DNA of 64,000 nucleotides from an uncultured Bacteroidales bacterium (lineage in GTDB: Bacteria; Bacteroidota; Bacteroidia; Bacteroidales; UBA932). The stretch's first letter is position 1, and every line of letters begins with the position of its first letter. The notes under the pieces are model-generated. The model saw only the letters and a list, made by a program, of their open reading frames with translations. It did no database searches and was not told the origin of the DNA. The translations under genes were made by a program, and so were the position numbers. Where the stretch lies: NCBI GenBank assembly GCA_900321715.1, contig ONXC01000008.1, positions 81,677-145,676 of the forward strand. The letters run 5' to 3'. This document shows, in pieces, positions 1-9,280 of this stretch.

Positions 1-954
1 GTAGTGAAATTCGAGAACCAGATAGCAGCCACCAACCGCTCCAAGATTGCAGAGATGGACGCCCGCCTTGGAAACACTACCCTCCAGGGAGAACTGGCCC
101 ATCAGAAAGAGGAAGTCCAGAGCATTACGCGCCTGGTGCTTATCCTTGCAATAGCCATCCTGGTGGCCATCATGACCTTCCTTATAGTCCATATAAGTTC
201 CCTCCGCCGTTACAACAAGGAACTCCTGGAAGCCAACCGCAAAGTGAAACTGGCCGATGAAGCCAAGACCCGCTTCATCCAGAACATGAGCCATGAGGTC
301 CGTACGCCGCTAAACGCCATTGTGGGCTTCTCACAGCTCCTGTCCCTCCCTGACGGCTCCCTGAGCCCGGAAGAGAAGGACGAGTTCTCCTCCCACATCA
401 TCAACAACACCAAGATGCTCACGATGCTCCTTGACGACATCCTCAATGCATCGGCAATGGACAGCGGCAAATACAGTTTCACATTTGAAACCGCAGACAG
501 GGATTACATTGCCCAGCAGGCAATCTCCAGCTCAGAGCATCGCCTGCAGCCGGGCGTCACGCTCACATACGTCCCCGAGGAAAAAGAGCCTCTCCAGTTC
601 ACAACGGATCCCCGCCGCGTACAGCAGATCCTCATAAACCTCATCACAAACGCCTGCAAGCACACCAAAGAAGGCTCCATTGTGGTGGCAAGCTCACTTA
701 CGGAGACTCCGGGATTCCTCACCTACTCCGTGACCGATACCGGAACCGGTGTACCGCCGGAAGACGCCGAAAAGATTTTCGAGCGCTTCACCAAGCTCAA
801 CGACTACGTCCAGGGAACGGGCCTTGGCCTTAGTATCTGCCGCGACATAGCCGGCCGTATGGGCGGCAAGGTTTTCCTTGACACCACCCACACAGGAAAG
901 GGCGCACGCTTTGTATTCACGGTTCCGTTGGAGCCCGTAAAAAAGGAAGCATAA
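1..954 (+). CDS. Sensor histidine kinase, C-terminal part (cut by window edge)
   Basis: The frame is open at the first base, so this is the end of a longer gene. Counting from the GTG at base 4, residues 1-40 look like a coiled linker, 41-64 form one membrane helix, and a HisKA domain follows with the phospho-acceptor His97 in FIQNMSHEVRTPLN. The ATPase domain has the N box (NLITNACKH, 212-220), the G1 box (DTGTG, 245-249) and the G2 box (GTGLGL, 271-276), so the kinase core looks active. It would pass phosphate to a receiver; the receiver-only gene 30 bases downstream is the obvious partner. In this phylum such kinases often carry N-terminal TPR sensor repeats; that part lies outside the window. 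Confidence 0.9.
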   Translation, partial: VVKFENQIAATNRSKIAEMDARLGNTTLQGELAHQKEEVQSITRLVLILAIAILVAIMTFLIVHISSLRRYNKELLEANRKVKLADEAKTRFIQNMSHEVRTPLNAIVGFSQLLSLPDGSLSPEEKDEFSSHIINNTKMLTMLLDDILNASAMDSGKYSFTFETADRDYIAQQAISSSEHRLQPGVTLTYVPEEKEPLQFTTDPRRVQQILINLITNACKHTKEGSIVVASSLTETPGFLTYSVTDTGTGVPPEDAEKIFERFTKLNDYVQGTGLGLSICRDIAGRMGGKVFLDTTHTGKGARFVFTVPLEPVKKEA

Positions 955-983
955 GATTTATAGACTAATAAAGACTTTAATAT

Positions 984-1406
984 ATGACACCACTTTACGC
1001 ACAGGACCACGACTATTCCGCATTTAACGTGCTGGCCGTAGACGACATCCCCCTGAACCTCCTTCTGGTCCAGAAGATGCTCTCACGCTTCAATTTTAAG
1101 CTCCGGACTGCGGCCAACGGACAACTGGCCCTGGATGCAGTTGCACAACAGAAGCCGGACCTTATCCTGCTGGACCTCATGATGCCCGGCATTGACGGCT
1201 TTGAAGTTATCCGCCGGCTCAGGGAAGACCCCGAAACCGCAGACATCCAGATTGTGATCCTGAGCGCCCTCAACTCCAACGAGGACGTAATCAAGGGTTT
1301 CAACGTGGGGGCCAACGACTTCATCATGAAGCCCATCATCATGGAAAAGCTGCTCTCATGCGTGGTGAACCAGCTTGCCATTGCAAAGGCAAAGTCCGGA
1401 AAGTAA
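984..1406 (+). CDS. Stand-alone response regulator receiver
   Basis: A 140-residue CheY-like protein with a receiver domain and no output domain. Visible conserved positions are the acidic pair Asp20/Asp21, the phospho-acceptor Asp64 in LLDLMMPG, the switch residue Ser94 and Lys116 in MKP. It follows the histidine kinase on the same strand and probably takes phosphate from it. With no DNA-binding domain, it must act by protein contact or as a phosphorelay intermediate. The next gene starts within or just after its 3' end. Confidence 0.92.
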   Translation: MTPLYAQDHDYSAFNVLAVDDIPLNLLLVQKMLSRFNFKLRTAANGQLALDAVAQQKPDLILLDLMMPGIDGFEVIRRLREDPETADIQIVILSALNSNEDVIKGFNVGANDFIMKPIIMEKLLSCVVNQLAIAKAKSGK

Positions 1407-2748
1407 GCGTCTTATTTTGAGGAAATTCCTTCTATCGGCACTGGCGGCGCTTGTATGCGCTGCCGCCCCGGGGCAGATTGTAAACCGCCTCCGGGTGGAT
1501 CAGAAAACATTCATCCGCTACGCCTACGGCCGTATGCAGGAGTTCAGCTCAGACAATCTTCCCCTGGCCGATTCCCTGTACCGTGAAGGTGAGCTGCAGG
1601 GCAATTCCCGCCTCAAATGTCTGGGCCTTTCCCTTGAGATGCCCGTCCGCTATGCCCGAGGAGAATATGCCAGGATGGACAGCACGGTGGTAGAGATAAA
1701 GACTCTCCTTGCCGACAGAAAGGACCTCCGTGAGTTCTACTTCTCCACTCTCCACGAGTACTGCGAATTCCTTGTCCACACCGGCCGCGTCTCAGACGCC
1801 ATGCTTGAGGCAAGGGCCATGGAAAGGCTGGCTTCCCATGAGAGGAAGCCGCTTGGAAGGATGTATTCCTACAGGATTATCGGCCTTATCCAGAGCTACA
1901 GAGAAAACCACTATCTTGCCATCCAGAACCTTGAGAAGGCCGTGCGCTTCTGCCGCGAGGCCCGCGAAGAGCAGGACCTTCCCAACCTCTACATCCTCCT
2001 TGCCCAGGAGAACATCAAGATGCGCAATTTCCCGGAGGCCGACAACTACTGCCTCAGGGCTGAAGAATATGAGAGTTTCTTCCCCGCCATACGCATCAAG
2101 GCGCTCATGACAAGGGCGTACCTCAGCAATGCCGCCGGCAACGACAAAGCGTTCTGGAAGTACTACGACACCCTCCTCAATGAGCCACTATACGCCGTCC
2201 AGACAGACTCCGACACCCGCACCGGGCTGGACATCACCTACCTACGCTCCAAGGGACTTCTTGAAGAGGCCCTCCAGAAGGCCGATTCCCTTGGCACACT
2301 CCGCGGCCGCCTGGAGCAGAAGCACGGGATCTATGCCGATATGGGAGCTTTCGGAAACGCCTATGGGAATTTATCGGCCCTTATGCAGCAGAAGGACTCT
2401 GTGTACATCACCGTCCAGAACGAAGACCTTGCCATCCTGGACGCGGAAATGAATAACGCGCAGCTTCGGGAGGAGGCCCAAAGGCTGAAGTCCCAGAACC
2501 AGATCACAATCCTCCTTGGCTTCCTTGCCATGTTCGTGATTGCCTTTGCAACAGTGATCTACCAGCAGTGGAAGCTGAGGGACAATCTTGACCAGATGCG
2601 CCACATGTCGCAGGAGGCCGTCCAGGCCCGCCGCGCATTCAAGAAGGCAATGGACGCCAAGGAGTCGGAGAACTCTTACAAGATAAAACTACTGCAAAAC
2701 CGCACTACAAATATCCTCACGGACTATGAAGATATCCTCAATAGTTAA
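1375..2748 (+). CDS. TPR-type sensor-like membrane protein without kinase domain
   Basis: A secreted N-terminus (hydrophobic LLSALAALVCAAAPGQ) is followed by about 330 residues of helical repeats resembling TPRs, one membrane helix near residues 377-397, and a cytoplasmic coiled tail of about 60 residues. This is the layout of Bacteroidota TPR sensor kinases, but the protein stops where HisKA would begin. The ATG at 1375 overlaps the receiver gene by 32 bases; a TTG at 1417 would place the signal peptide at the very start and is a credible alternative. Function unknown. It may sense the same signal as the neighbouring kinase or act as a decoy partner. I see no frameshifted kinase remnant downstream. 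Confidence 0.75.
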   Translation: MPLQRQSPESKRLILRKFLLSALAALVCAAAPGQIVNRLRVDQKTFIRYAYGRMQEFSSDNLPLADSLYREGELQGNSRLKCLGLSLEMPVRYARGEYARMDSTVVEIKTLLADRKDLREFYFSTLHEYCEFLVHTGRVSDAMLEARAMERLASHERKPLGRMYSYRIIGLIQSYRENHYLAIQNLEKAVRFCREAREEQDLPNLYILLAQENIKMRNFPEADNYCLRAEEYESFFPAIRIKALMTRAYLSNAAGNDKAFWKYYDTLLNEPLYAVQTDSDTRTGLDITYLRSKGLLEEALQKADSLGTLRGRLEQKHGIYADMGAFGNAYGNLSALMQQKDSVYITVQNEDLAILDAEMNNAQLREEAQRLKSQNQITILLGFLAMFVIAFATVIYQQWKLRDNLDQMRHMSQEAVQARRAFKKAMDAKESENSYKIKLLQNRTTNILTDYEDILNS

Positions 2749-3148
2749 GAATCACTCAAACGAGATCCTGGCCGTAGTGATCTTCCTGGTGGGCGCCGTC
2801 CTGGGCCTTCTGGGACTCATCCAGATTGTACCCCTTTTAATTGGCGTTTTAGGCCTTATAATCCTCTCCAGTGGGCTCATCTACTTCTGCATCAAGTTCA
2901 CCTCTGAAAAGGCTTATAAGGAGTACTACAAGGAAAGCTACGAGATTGAGCACGAGTCCATTGAGGAAGTCACCCTCACCTCAATGCGCTATCACCGCTA
3001 TCAGGAAGCCGTGCTCTCCCGCTATGAGAGCGCCTGCCGTGACCTTGGCCTTGTGGACGAGCAAAAAGACTGGCTCCTGGACCTCCTTATGGCCGCCAAG
3101 AACAAGGTGGACGATCAGCTGGACCAGGAAGGCGGCGGACACATTTAA
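2726..3148 (+). CDS. Small two-helix membrane protein, unknown function
   Basis: A 140-residue protein that I do not recognise. Residues about 12-33 and 36-58 are two adjacent hydrophobic helices. The rest is a charged, mostly helical cytoplasmic tail rich in Glu, Lys and Tyr, with an Asp-rich end. It overlaps the preceding sensor-like gene by 23 bases in another frame, so the two are probably translated together. It likely belongs to the same signalling unit as the kinase and receiver, but nothing in the sequence fixes a function. Confidence 0.65.
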   Translation: MKISSIVKNHSNEILAVVIFLVGAVLGLLGLIQIVPLLIGVLGLIILSSGLIYFCIKFTSEKAYKEYYKESYEIEHESIEEVTLTSMRYHRYQEAVLSRYESACRDLGLVDEQKDWLLDLLMAAKNKVDDQLDQEGGGHI

Positions 3149-3163
3149 TTTACCCCTGCAAAG

Positions 3164-3194
3164 TTTGCATTTTAAAAAAATCTTAGTAACTTTG
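3164..3194 (+). promoter_or_regulatory. Promoter of tRNA-Val
   Basis: TTTG at 3164-3167 and TAACTTTG at 3187-3194 are separated by 19 bases, the classic Bacteroidota -33/-7 pair. The tRNA starts 15 bases after the -7 box. Confidence 0.85.
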
Positions 3195-3208
3195 CAGTCC
3201 CAAAATGA

Positions 3209-3283
3209 GGGCGGTTAGCTCAGCTGGTTCAGAGCACCTGCCTTACAAGCAGGGGGTCACTGGTTCGAATCCAGTACCGCCCA
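3209..3283 (+). tRNA. tRNA-Val (anticodon TAC)
   Basis: The cloverleaf is read directly. The acceptor arm GGGCGGT pairs with ACCGCCC, the D arm contains TAGCTCAGCTGGTTCAGAGC, the anticodon loop is CTTACAA with anticodon TAC, and the T arm holds GGTTCGAATCC. The discriminator is A and the 3' CCA is not fully encoded. It stands alone with its own promoter and terminator. Confidence 0.97.
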
Positions 3284-3286
3284 CAA

Positions 3287-3316
3287 AAAAAAGACAGCCG
3301 AGTGGCTGTCTTTTTT
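3287..3316. terminator. Bidirectional terminator hairpin
   Basis: GACAGCC and GGCTGTC form a stem around the loop GAGT. A-runs on one side and T-runs on the other make it work in both directions. It lies between tRNA-Val and the convergent outer-membrane protein gene and can serve both. Confidence 0.85.
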
Positions 3317-3318
3317 TT

Positions 3319-4245
3319 TTATTTCTTTTTGGGTTTAGGGCCTATGAAATGGGTATATCCAATCTGGATTCCGATGAGGTCCAGGACGTTTGTGGCGCGG
3401 GAAACCCTTAGGTATGACATCTTGCCGCCGCCGGGAACCACAACCTCTTCCTTGATGAAAGAACCGTCCGGATTCTTCATGCTCTTTCCTTCCTCGTCCT
3501 TCTTGATGGCTTCGTACCTTCTTTCGCTGTTCTGCCAGGCTCCGTTCCAGGTAAGGCCGATGATGGGTACGCTTATGGTAAGGGCGCTGTTGTCCTTCAA
3601 TTTAACGGCAAGACCGCCGGCAATGTCCACACCAACCTGGGCAGTCTGGGAAGTACGTGTCTTACCAAGCTTTTCTGCGTTGCGGGGGCAGGAGAAGGTG
3701 TTGCCGTACTTTGCAAAGAGACGGGCTTCTCCGAATACGCCGAAGGTCTTTGACCCAAAGAAGGAAATATACTTCCTGGCAGAGAATGCAAGGCCCCAGT
3801 TATGGTGCACCATGTGACGGGAAGAAATGCCCACATTAGCAATGTCGGAGCCGTCTCCAAGCCATTCGTAAAGCACGGGAAGGACTTCCCTGAAATCCAG
3901 GTTTATGTTTGTATCGGCCACATATCCTGAGTAGAGGAGATTTGCGCCGATTGAGATGTCATCGGCCACAAACCAGGATATTCTGGGAACCACATTCCAG
4001 GCGTGGACAACTCCGTCGCCCATATTGAGCAGGGACAGCAGGGAGAAGCCGTCTCCGTCTGTGTAGCCGGCCGCGTTGAAGTTGTAGTAGTTTCCGCTGA
4101 AGCCGATGGCATGGTTGCCCTTTTCAACAAATACGGTGTGTCCTTTGTCAGGATCCGTGAAACGGTTCAGGATGCCGGCAATTGGTGTCTGGGCAAAAGC
4201 CTGGAAGGAAAGCATCATGAGAGCTGCAACGATAGTTTTCTTCAT
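3319..4245 (-). CDS. Predicted outer-membrane beta-barrel protein
   Basis: 308 residues with a cleavable signal peptide (MKKTIVAALMMLSFQAFA, then QT). The mature protein alternates short aromatic and polar strands with Gly/Asn/Asp turns and ends in a strand typical of barrel proteins (YTHFIG before a Lys tail). There are no enzyme motifs. It is last in a same-strand run after the MscS-like gene with a 16-base gap, and it ends at a strong terminator. The exact family is not recognised. The context of envelope stress and export genes suggests a small channel or structural outer-membrane protein. Confidence 0.7.
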   Translation of the reverse strand: MKKTIVAALMMLSFQAFAQTPIAGILNRFTDPDKGHTVFVEKGNHAIGFSGNYYNFNAAGYTDGDGFSLLSLLNMGDGVVHAWNVVPRISWFVADDISIGANLLYSGYVADTNINLDFREVLPVLYEWLGDGSDIANVGISSRHMVHHNWGLAFSARKYISFFGSKTFGVFGEARLFAKYGNTFSCPRNAEKLGKTRTSQTAQVGVDIAGGLAVKLKDNSALTISVPIIGLTWNGAWQNSERRYEAIKKDEEGKSMKNPDGSFIKEEVVVPGGGKMSYLRVSRATNVLDLIGIQIGYTHFIGPKPKKK

Positions 4246-4261
4246 TTCTATATCTGATTAT

Positions 4262-6637
4262 TTATTCGTCTTTTATAAGGTGTACGTCGCACTGCGGGAA
4301 CGGGATTGTGATACCGGCCTCGTTGAGCGCCTTGTAGATTATCTCCTTCTCACGGTCTATGAAAAGTCCCCTCTCCGGAACCAGCACAAACTGCTTCACG
4401 GCAATTTCCACGGCACTGTCTCCAAAGTCCCCGAAGCGGATGTTTATGCCAAACTTGGGCTCCACAATGGGCCTTCCGTACTTGTCCTTTGTCTTGAGCA
4501 CTTCCAGGGCTTCCGTGAGCACGGTCCTTACCTTCTCAATGTCCACGCCGTAGGCAACGCCCACGGTGACCTTGGTGAACTCATACTCATTGTTCCTTGT
4601 AAGGTTCTGGAAGCTCTTTCCAAAGAGGTTTGCATTGAGGAAGGCCACAAGGGTACCGGAGATTGTCTCTATCTGGGTGGTCTGGTAGTTTATGTCCGTC
4701 ACCTTGCCGCGGATGCCGTCACATTCAATCCAGTCCCCTACCCTCAGGCGGCCGCTCATAAGCTGCATGCCGTAGATGAAGTTATTCAGGATATCCTTCA
4801 TGGCAAGGCCGATACCGGCGCTGAGACCTCCCGCAACAAGGCCGAGGGACCCCGTGGGAATCTTGAGGAGGAGCACTATCACGGTAATGTAGGTGAACCA
4901 CACTATTACGCTTATGACGCTCTTTCCAAGGGAAAGGTTCACGTCATTTGACTGAACGGTCTGCTGGCCTGTCTTTGCAAGATAGGAGACAAACTTGAGG
5001 TACTGCCACAGGGTCTGGACCACTTTGTTCAGGTACTGGAACACGAAGAACAGGGCAACCAGAAGCACTATGTTGCTCACTGACAGGCGGAATGATACAG
5101 CGCCGGTGGTAGGATCCAGGACCTGGAAGAACGGAGTGTTGTAGAAGGTCTGGAAGAGGTCCGTGAAGTCAAAGATATCCAGGGAATAGCGTATGCACAG
5201 GGGGATTGACACCAGGATGAGTACGGGAATGAACACGTCCCTAAGGAGGTCATAGAACCATGTGGCGCCAAACATCAGGGACTTCTTGGCGGCTCCTGTT
5301 ACATAGCTTATATTGTCCTGGAAGGAAGCGATGCGCTTTGTAAGGCGCTTCTCCTTGTAGAGGCCCATAAGATGGCTTACGGCAAGCAGGGCAAGCACTG
5401 CCGCAAGTTGGAAGTACCACCAGGTCACTATCATGAGGGCTATGAAGATATAGCCAAAGATGGCGGCAAGGGCAGCTGCGCCCATCACAAGAAGTGACAT
5501 AAGGCCCATACCGCGGTTTTCCTTATCCACCTTCCCAAGGTTGAAGCCGCAGGCCAGGGCCTGCCAGATGAATCCCAGAGTCATCACTATAGGGAACAGG
5601 AGGTTCATCAGGATGTTGGGCATGAAGGTGATGCGACAGAAGATCACCACAAGGGTAAGGACAACTGTTGGAAGCAGAAGCCTTATGGTCTTACGTACCT
5701 TTATCTTCTTGAAGCGCACCGCAAGGGCGCCGGCAATGGCAAGAAGCAGCCAGAAGAAGGTCCAGAGCGGGGCCGTCATGTGAAGGTCTGTCTCACGCCT
5801 TGTAAGGGCGTTCTGGGCCATTCTCTTAAAGAACTGAGGGCGGGCAAGTATCTCCCACACTGCAAATTGGCCGTCACGGAAGATTTCCTTCTGGAGGAGC
5901 ATGTAACGGGCCTTGGCGTAGTCGTAGGACTCCTTGAGGCGGAGGTATGCTTCCTGGTAATGGGTGCTGTCGGCAACCATCTGGACCTTGCTTTCAACGT
6001 ACATCCTAAGAATCTCAGATGCATAGTACATGGAGGTATCTCTGTCGGTCTGGCCCTGCTTACTCAGGAAGAAAGGCGTAATCTCCCTCACCGGAAGGAG
6101 AGAGTCAACTGCTGCCTCAACATCCTCTTCAAGGGTTGTTTCGGCGGCCTGGATATGGTGCTCCAGGGAATCGTTGTGGAAGCGGAGGCTGTCGTCAGGG
6201 TATGCCACGGCAGAGCTGTCCAGTGCCGGGGGAAGGCGGCGCATGGATTCAAGGAGACGCGCATAGCGGTCTATCTCCAGGTCCATATCGGCCACAATAC
6301 GGTCATAGGGGGTGCGCTTCTTGTTGAAGTCCTCGTATTCGTCGGTGACCTGCTGCAGGGCGTAGCTGAGGTCAAAGGTGTACTCCTTCTTCTGGAGGTA
6401 CAGCATCACGGAAAGCTCGTTGCACTTCTTGATGAGGGCCAGCATGCGGCCATGCTGGTGCTGGAAGTTGGAGCTCATCCTCTCCTGCATCTTCTGGCGG
6501 CGTACAAAGTCACGCTTGAGCTCCACCCTTGCATCGGCCATGGCCTTGTCCAGGGTCTGGATTTCATCGGCAATTGCAAGAAGCGGCAGTGCCAGGACTG
6601 CAACGGCAAAAATGATGGTAGTGAGTTTTGTTTTCAT
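4262..6637 (-). CDS. Large MscS-family mechanosensitive channel
   Basis: 791 residues. A signal peptide (AVAVLALPLLAIA) leads into a long helical periplasmic region to about residue 285, then a multi-helix membrane region. The MscS core follows from about residue 580: a Gly/Ala-rich pore helix (GGLSAGIGLAMKDILNNF), the beta domain (GDWIECDGIRGKVTDI) and the C-terminal alpha/beta domain. The size and periplasmic arm resemble MscK/MscM-type channels rather than small MscS. The channel releases solutes during osmotic downshock. It starts one base after the stop of the antiporter gene, so both are probably co-transcribed and serve osmotic and K+ balance. Confidence 0.88.
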   Translation of the reverse strand: MKTKLTTIIFAVAVLALPLLAIADEIQTLDKAMADARVELKRDFVRRQKMQERMSSNFQHQHGRMLALIKKCNELSVMLYLQKKEYTFDLSYALQQVTDEYEDFNKKRTPYDRIVADMDLEIDRYARLLESMRRLPPALDSSAVAYPDDSLRFHNDSLEHHIQAAETTLEEDVEAAVDSLLPVREITPFFLSKQGQTDRDTSMYYASEILRMYVESKVQMVADSTHYQEAYLRLKESYDYAKARYMLLQKEIFRDGQFAVWEILARPQFFKRMAQNALTRRETDLHMTAPLWTFFWLLLAIAGALAVRFKKIKVRKTIRLLLPTVVLTLVVIFCRITFMPNILMNLLFPIVMTLGFIWQALACGFNLGKVDKENRGMGLMSLLVMGAAALAAIFGYIFIALMIVTWWYFQLAAVLALLAVSHLMGLYKEKRLTKRIASFQDNISYVTGAAKKSLMFGATWFYDLLRDVFIPVLILVSIPLCIRYSLDIFDFTDLFQTFYNTPFFQVLDPTTGAVSFRLSVSNIVLLVALFFVFQYLNKVVQTLWQYLKFVSYLAKTGQQTVQSNDVNLSLGKSVISVIVWFTYITVIVLLLKIPTGSLGLVAGGLSAGIGLAMKDILNNFIYGMQLMSGRLRVGDWIECDGIRGKVTDINYQTTQIETISGTLVAFLNANLFGKSFQNLTRNNEYEFTKVTVGVAYGVDIEKVRTVLTEALEVLKTKDKYGRPIVEPKFGINIRFGDFGDSAVEIAVKQFVLVPERGLFIDREKEIIYKALNEAGITIPFPQCDVHLIKDE

Positions 6638-6638
6638 A

Positions 6639-8132
6639 TCAGTCGTCGCTTTCTCCCATTACAATGATAAGGTGGTCCCCTTCCATGAGCTCCATGCTGC
6701 CGTGGGGCACCAGGAACTTCCCTTCACGCTTTACCATCATTACGCGGATGCCGTGGGGAAGGTGCATTTCACGGAGGGTCTTTCCGGCCGATAAATCGTC
6801 CGGGGTAACAACGTGGTCTGAGAGCATTCCCATCTCTTCCGGGAGTTCCATACCAAAGCTCTCAACCTCCGGATCCTCAGGATAGGAGAGGTTGAGCCAT
6901 TTGGCTACGGGGGTGAGGGACATTCCCTGCAGGATGAGGGACATAAGGCTCACGATGAACACCACGTTGAATATGTCGCTGGCGCCCTGCACCTCATGGA
7001 CCACAGGGTAGAGGGCAAAGAGGATGGGGCCGGCGCCCTTGAGGCCCACCCATGACACAAAGAGCTTCTCCTTGAACTTTACGCCCTTGAACGGAGCCAG
7101 GGTGAGGAACACGCTCACGGGCCTTGCCACAAAAAGGAGGAAAAGGCCTGTCAGGATGGCCGGAAGTGCCACCTGCACCATGCTGGAGGGGCGCGCAAGG
7201 AGTCCCAGGATAAGGAACATGGCAAGCTGCATTATCCAGGTGATTCCGTCGAAGAACTTGGCTATCTCCTTCTTGCGGGGGATATCGGCCTTATTGGAGA
7301 TTATTACTGCTGCGATGTAGATTGAAAGGAGGCCCTGGCCGCCAAGCAGGGATGCAAGGCCGTTGGCAAAGAAGCCGGTGCTCAGGACCAGGATTCCCAT
7401 GAGGGAATTGTTCTCAAGCCTTATCTTTGAAAGGAGCCATTTGGCGCCGAAGCCTACGCCGAAGCCTACCGCAACGCCTACAAGGATCTGGATAAGCACC
7501 ACAATGATACCTGCAAGCGCGCCCACCCCGGTGCTCAGGCCCTGGAGGGAAGGCTCCGTCATGAATTTCACCATGAGGATGGTGAGGATGTAGGCCACAG
7601 GGTCATTGCTTCCGGATTCAAGCTCCAGAAGGGGTGCAAGGTTGCTTCTAAGACGCAGGCGCTTTCCGTTAAGGACGGAGAACACGGACGTGGAGTCCGT
7701 AGAGCTCATGACGGCCGCCACAAGGAAGCATGCAAGGATGGACACTCCTGTATCGGCAATGATGCGCCCGGTTGCAAAATAGATGAAAAAGCCTGTGAGG
7801 ACTACCGTGATGCAGATGCCCACGGTAGAGAGCATTATGCCCTTTTTCATCACGGGCCTGGTCTCATGGAGAATTGTTTCAAAGCCGCCTGTGAAAAGGA
7901 TTACGGTCATTGCAAAATGGCCGATAGATTCCGCTATCTCATAGTCTTCAAAGTTGAGCCCCAGGCCTTCACGGCCTACCACCATTCCAAGAATCAGGAA
8001 CAGAAGCAGAGAAGGCGCTCCCAGCTTTACGCCTACCTTGGTGATGAGTACGGACACAAACACCAGGACGGAAGCCAGGAGCAACAGGTTGTCGGAGAGA
8101 AGATTTACTGAGAAGACGGCTAGGGGCTGCAT
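6639..8132 (-). CDS. K+/H+ antiporter (NhaP2/CvrA type, CPA1)
   Basis: 497 residues. About twelve hydrophobic helices form a Na+/H+ exchanger domain, including the exchange-site region around SSTDSTSVFSVL and ESGSNDP. A C-terminal TrkA-C-like domain (about 415-497) contains FGMELPEEMG and ends in a regulatory fold. This arrangement matches the potassium/proton antiporters NhaP2/CvrA of the inner membrane, which expel K+ at low osmolarity. The start codon overlaps the stop of the Wzz-like gene (TGATG), so translation is coupled. The ion cannot be settled from sequence. Confidence 0.85.
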   Translation of the reverse strand: MQPLAVFSVNLLSDNLLLLASVLVFVSVLITKVGVKLGAPSLLLFLILGMVVGREGLGLNFEDYEIAESIGHFAMTVILFTGGFETILHETRPVMKKGIMLSTVGICITVVLTGFFIYFATGRIIADTGVSILACFLVAAVMSSTDSTSVFSVLNGKRLRLRSNLAPLLELESGSNDPVAYILTILMVKFMTEPSLQGLSTGVGALAGIIVVLIQILVGVAVGFGVGFGAKWLLSKIRLENNSLMGILVLSTGFFANGLASLLGGQGLLSIYIAAVIISNKADIPRKKEIAKFFDGITWIMQLAMFLILGLLARPSSMVQVALPAILTGLFLLFVARPVSVFLTLAPFKGVKFKEKLFVSWVGLKGAGPILFALYPVVHEVQGASDIFNVVFIVSLMSLILQGMSLTPVAKWLNLSYPEDPEVESFGMELPEEMGMLSDHVVTPDDLSAGKTLREMHLPHGIRVMMVKREGKFLVPHGSMELMEGDHLIIVMGESDD

Positions 8133-9274
8133 CAGTTCTCTTCCTTATCTTCAGGAGAATTGAACATTTCCTTTACCTTGGGCCAGTACTGCTTGCCAAG
8201 GACTATGCCGCAGCCAAGGATACCGCCAAGGAAGGTCCAGATGATGAGGGTCTTGGCCCTGCTGTTGGACGGCTTGGTGGGTACGGTGACGGGCTGCACA
8301 ACGGTGAGGATGGGGGTATCCCTCTTCACCTTCATCTTGGCCGTTTCAAGCTGCTTTGCAAGCTCTGAGTAAACGGCGCTGGAAACGGCGTATTTGGTCT
8401 GGAGGCGCTCCCTTTCCAGGCGGGCGCGGGATGTGGTCATGCTCTGGGAACGGTCTGTGAGCACGGCAAGAGATGCCTGATAGGATTCGGCCTCTTTCTT
8501 CACCTCATTGTAGCGCTCCTGGATGTACTTGAGCTCATCCTCTGCCTTCTCCGTACGGAAACGGGTTACCTCTGCCTGGAGCAGCTCCTGTGCCTTGATG
8601 GCAAGGTCTGCGGTTTGGACGGGCTCCATACCGTTCACGGTAAGGGTAAGATATCCTTCCTTCTTGTCCACGGCAAGGTTCACGGCCGTAGCAAGATACT
8701 TGAGCATCTTTTCCTCATCCTTGGTTACGGTATAGGGCCTGGGCTCATTGGAACCCTCTGCGCTCCAGTCTCCGGGAAGGACCACGTCCTTTGGCTTACT
8801 GAGCTTTGACAGCAGAAGGAAAGGAAGGCCGATGGTGTACTTCTTGATGGTTGCCATCACCCCGGGCTTCATATAATCCTTTGCGTAGGTAAGGAGCGAC
8901 ACTGCTGTATCGGCCTTCTCAAAATGGAGCGGGGCGTGCATGAGCTCCACCCTGTAGGGAACGCTTGATACAATCTGGGGATACACCAGAGGGGAAAGTT
9001 CAGAGGTCTGGGTCATGCCAAGGTCCATACCCGCCAGGGATGCCAGGGATGCCAGGGATGAGCTCCTGGAAGAGCTCATCTGGGGCACCATGGTGGTGGA
9101 TACGGTGTATGTGCGCTTCATGGTGATTGCGGCCACAAGGCCCAGGACGATGAAGATGCCGGTAACGATGAGGATGGTTTTACGGCCATCCCAGAGGCTC
9201 CTCACAAGGGCCATTATGTCAAGGCCTTCTTCCTCCTCAACCATGGGGTTGTTGTACTGATTGTTCTGGTCCAT
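8132..9274 (-). CDS. Wzz-family polysaccharide chain-length / export protein
   Basis: 380 residues with the Wzz layout: a cytoplasmic N-terminus, membrane helix 1 (about 34-53), a long periplasmic coiled domain (about 54-345), and membrane helix 2 (about 347-367) preceded by the Pro-rich VQPVTVPTKPSNSRAK. No tyrosine-kinase domain is fused. Such proteins set chain length and work with the Wza/SLBB channel encoded just upstream. A Ser/Leu-Ala repeat (SRSSSLASLASLAGMD) follows helix 1, and the DNA there is a short near-repeat. No glycosyltransferases are nearby, so the polymer is made elsewhere. Confidence 0.88.
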   Translation of the reverse strand: MDQNNQYNNPMVEEEEGLDIMALVRSLWDGRKTILIVTGIFIVLGLVAAITMKRTYTVSTTMVPQMSSSRSSSLASLASLAGMDLGMTQTSELSPLVYPQIVSSVPYRVELMHAPLHFEKADTAVSLLTYAKDYMKPGVMATIKKYTIGLPFLLLSKLSKPKDVVLPGDWSAEGSNEPRPYTVTKDEEKMLKYLATAVNLAVDKKEGYLTLTVNGMEPVQTADLAIKAQELLQAEVTRFRTEKAEDELKYIQERYNEVKKEAESYQASLAVLTDRSQSMTTSRARLERERLQTKYAVSSAVYSELAKQLETAKMKVKRDTPILTVVQPVTVPTKPSNSRAKTLIIWTFLGGILGCGIVLGKQYWPKVKEMFNSPEDKEEN

Positions 9275-9280
9275 AAGCTG

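Noticed and set aside
3209-3283. tRNA-Val as integration site of a mobile element
   Set aside because: No integrase and no direct repeat of the tRNA 3' end are found in the window.
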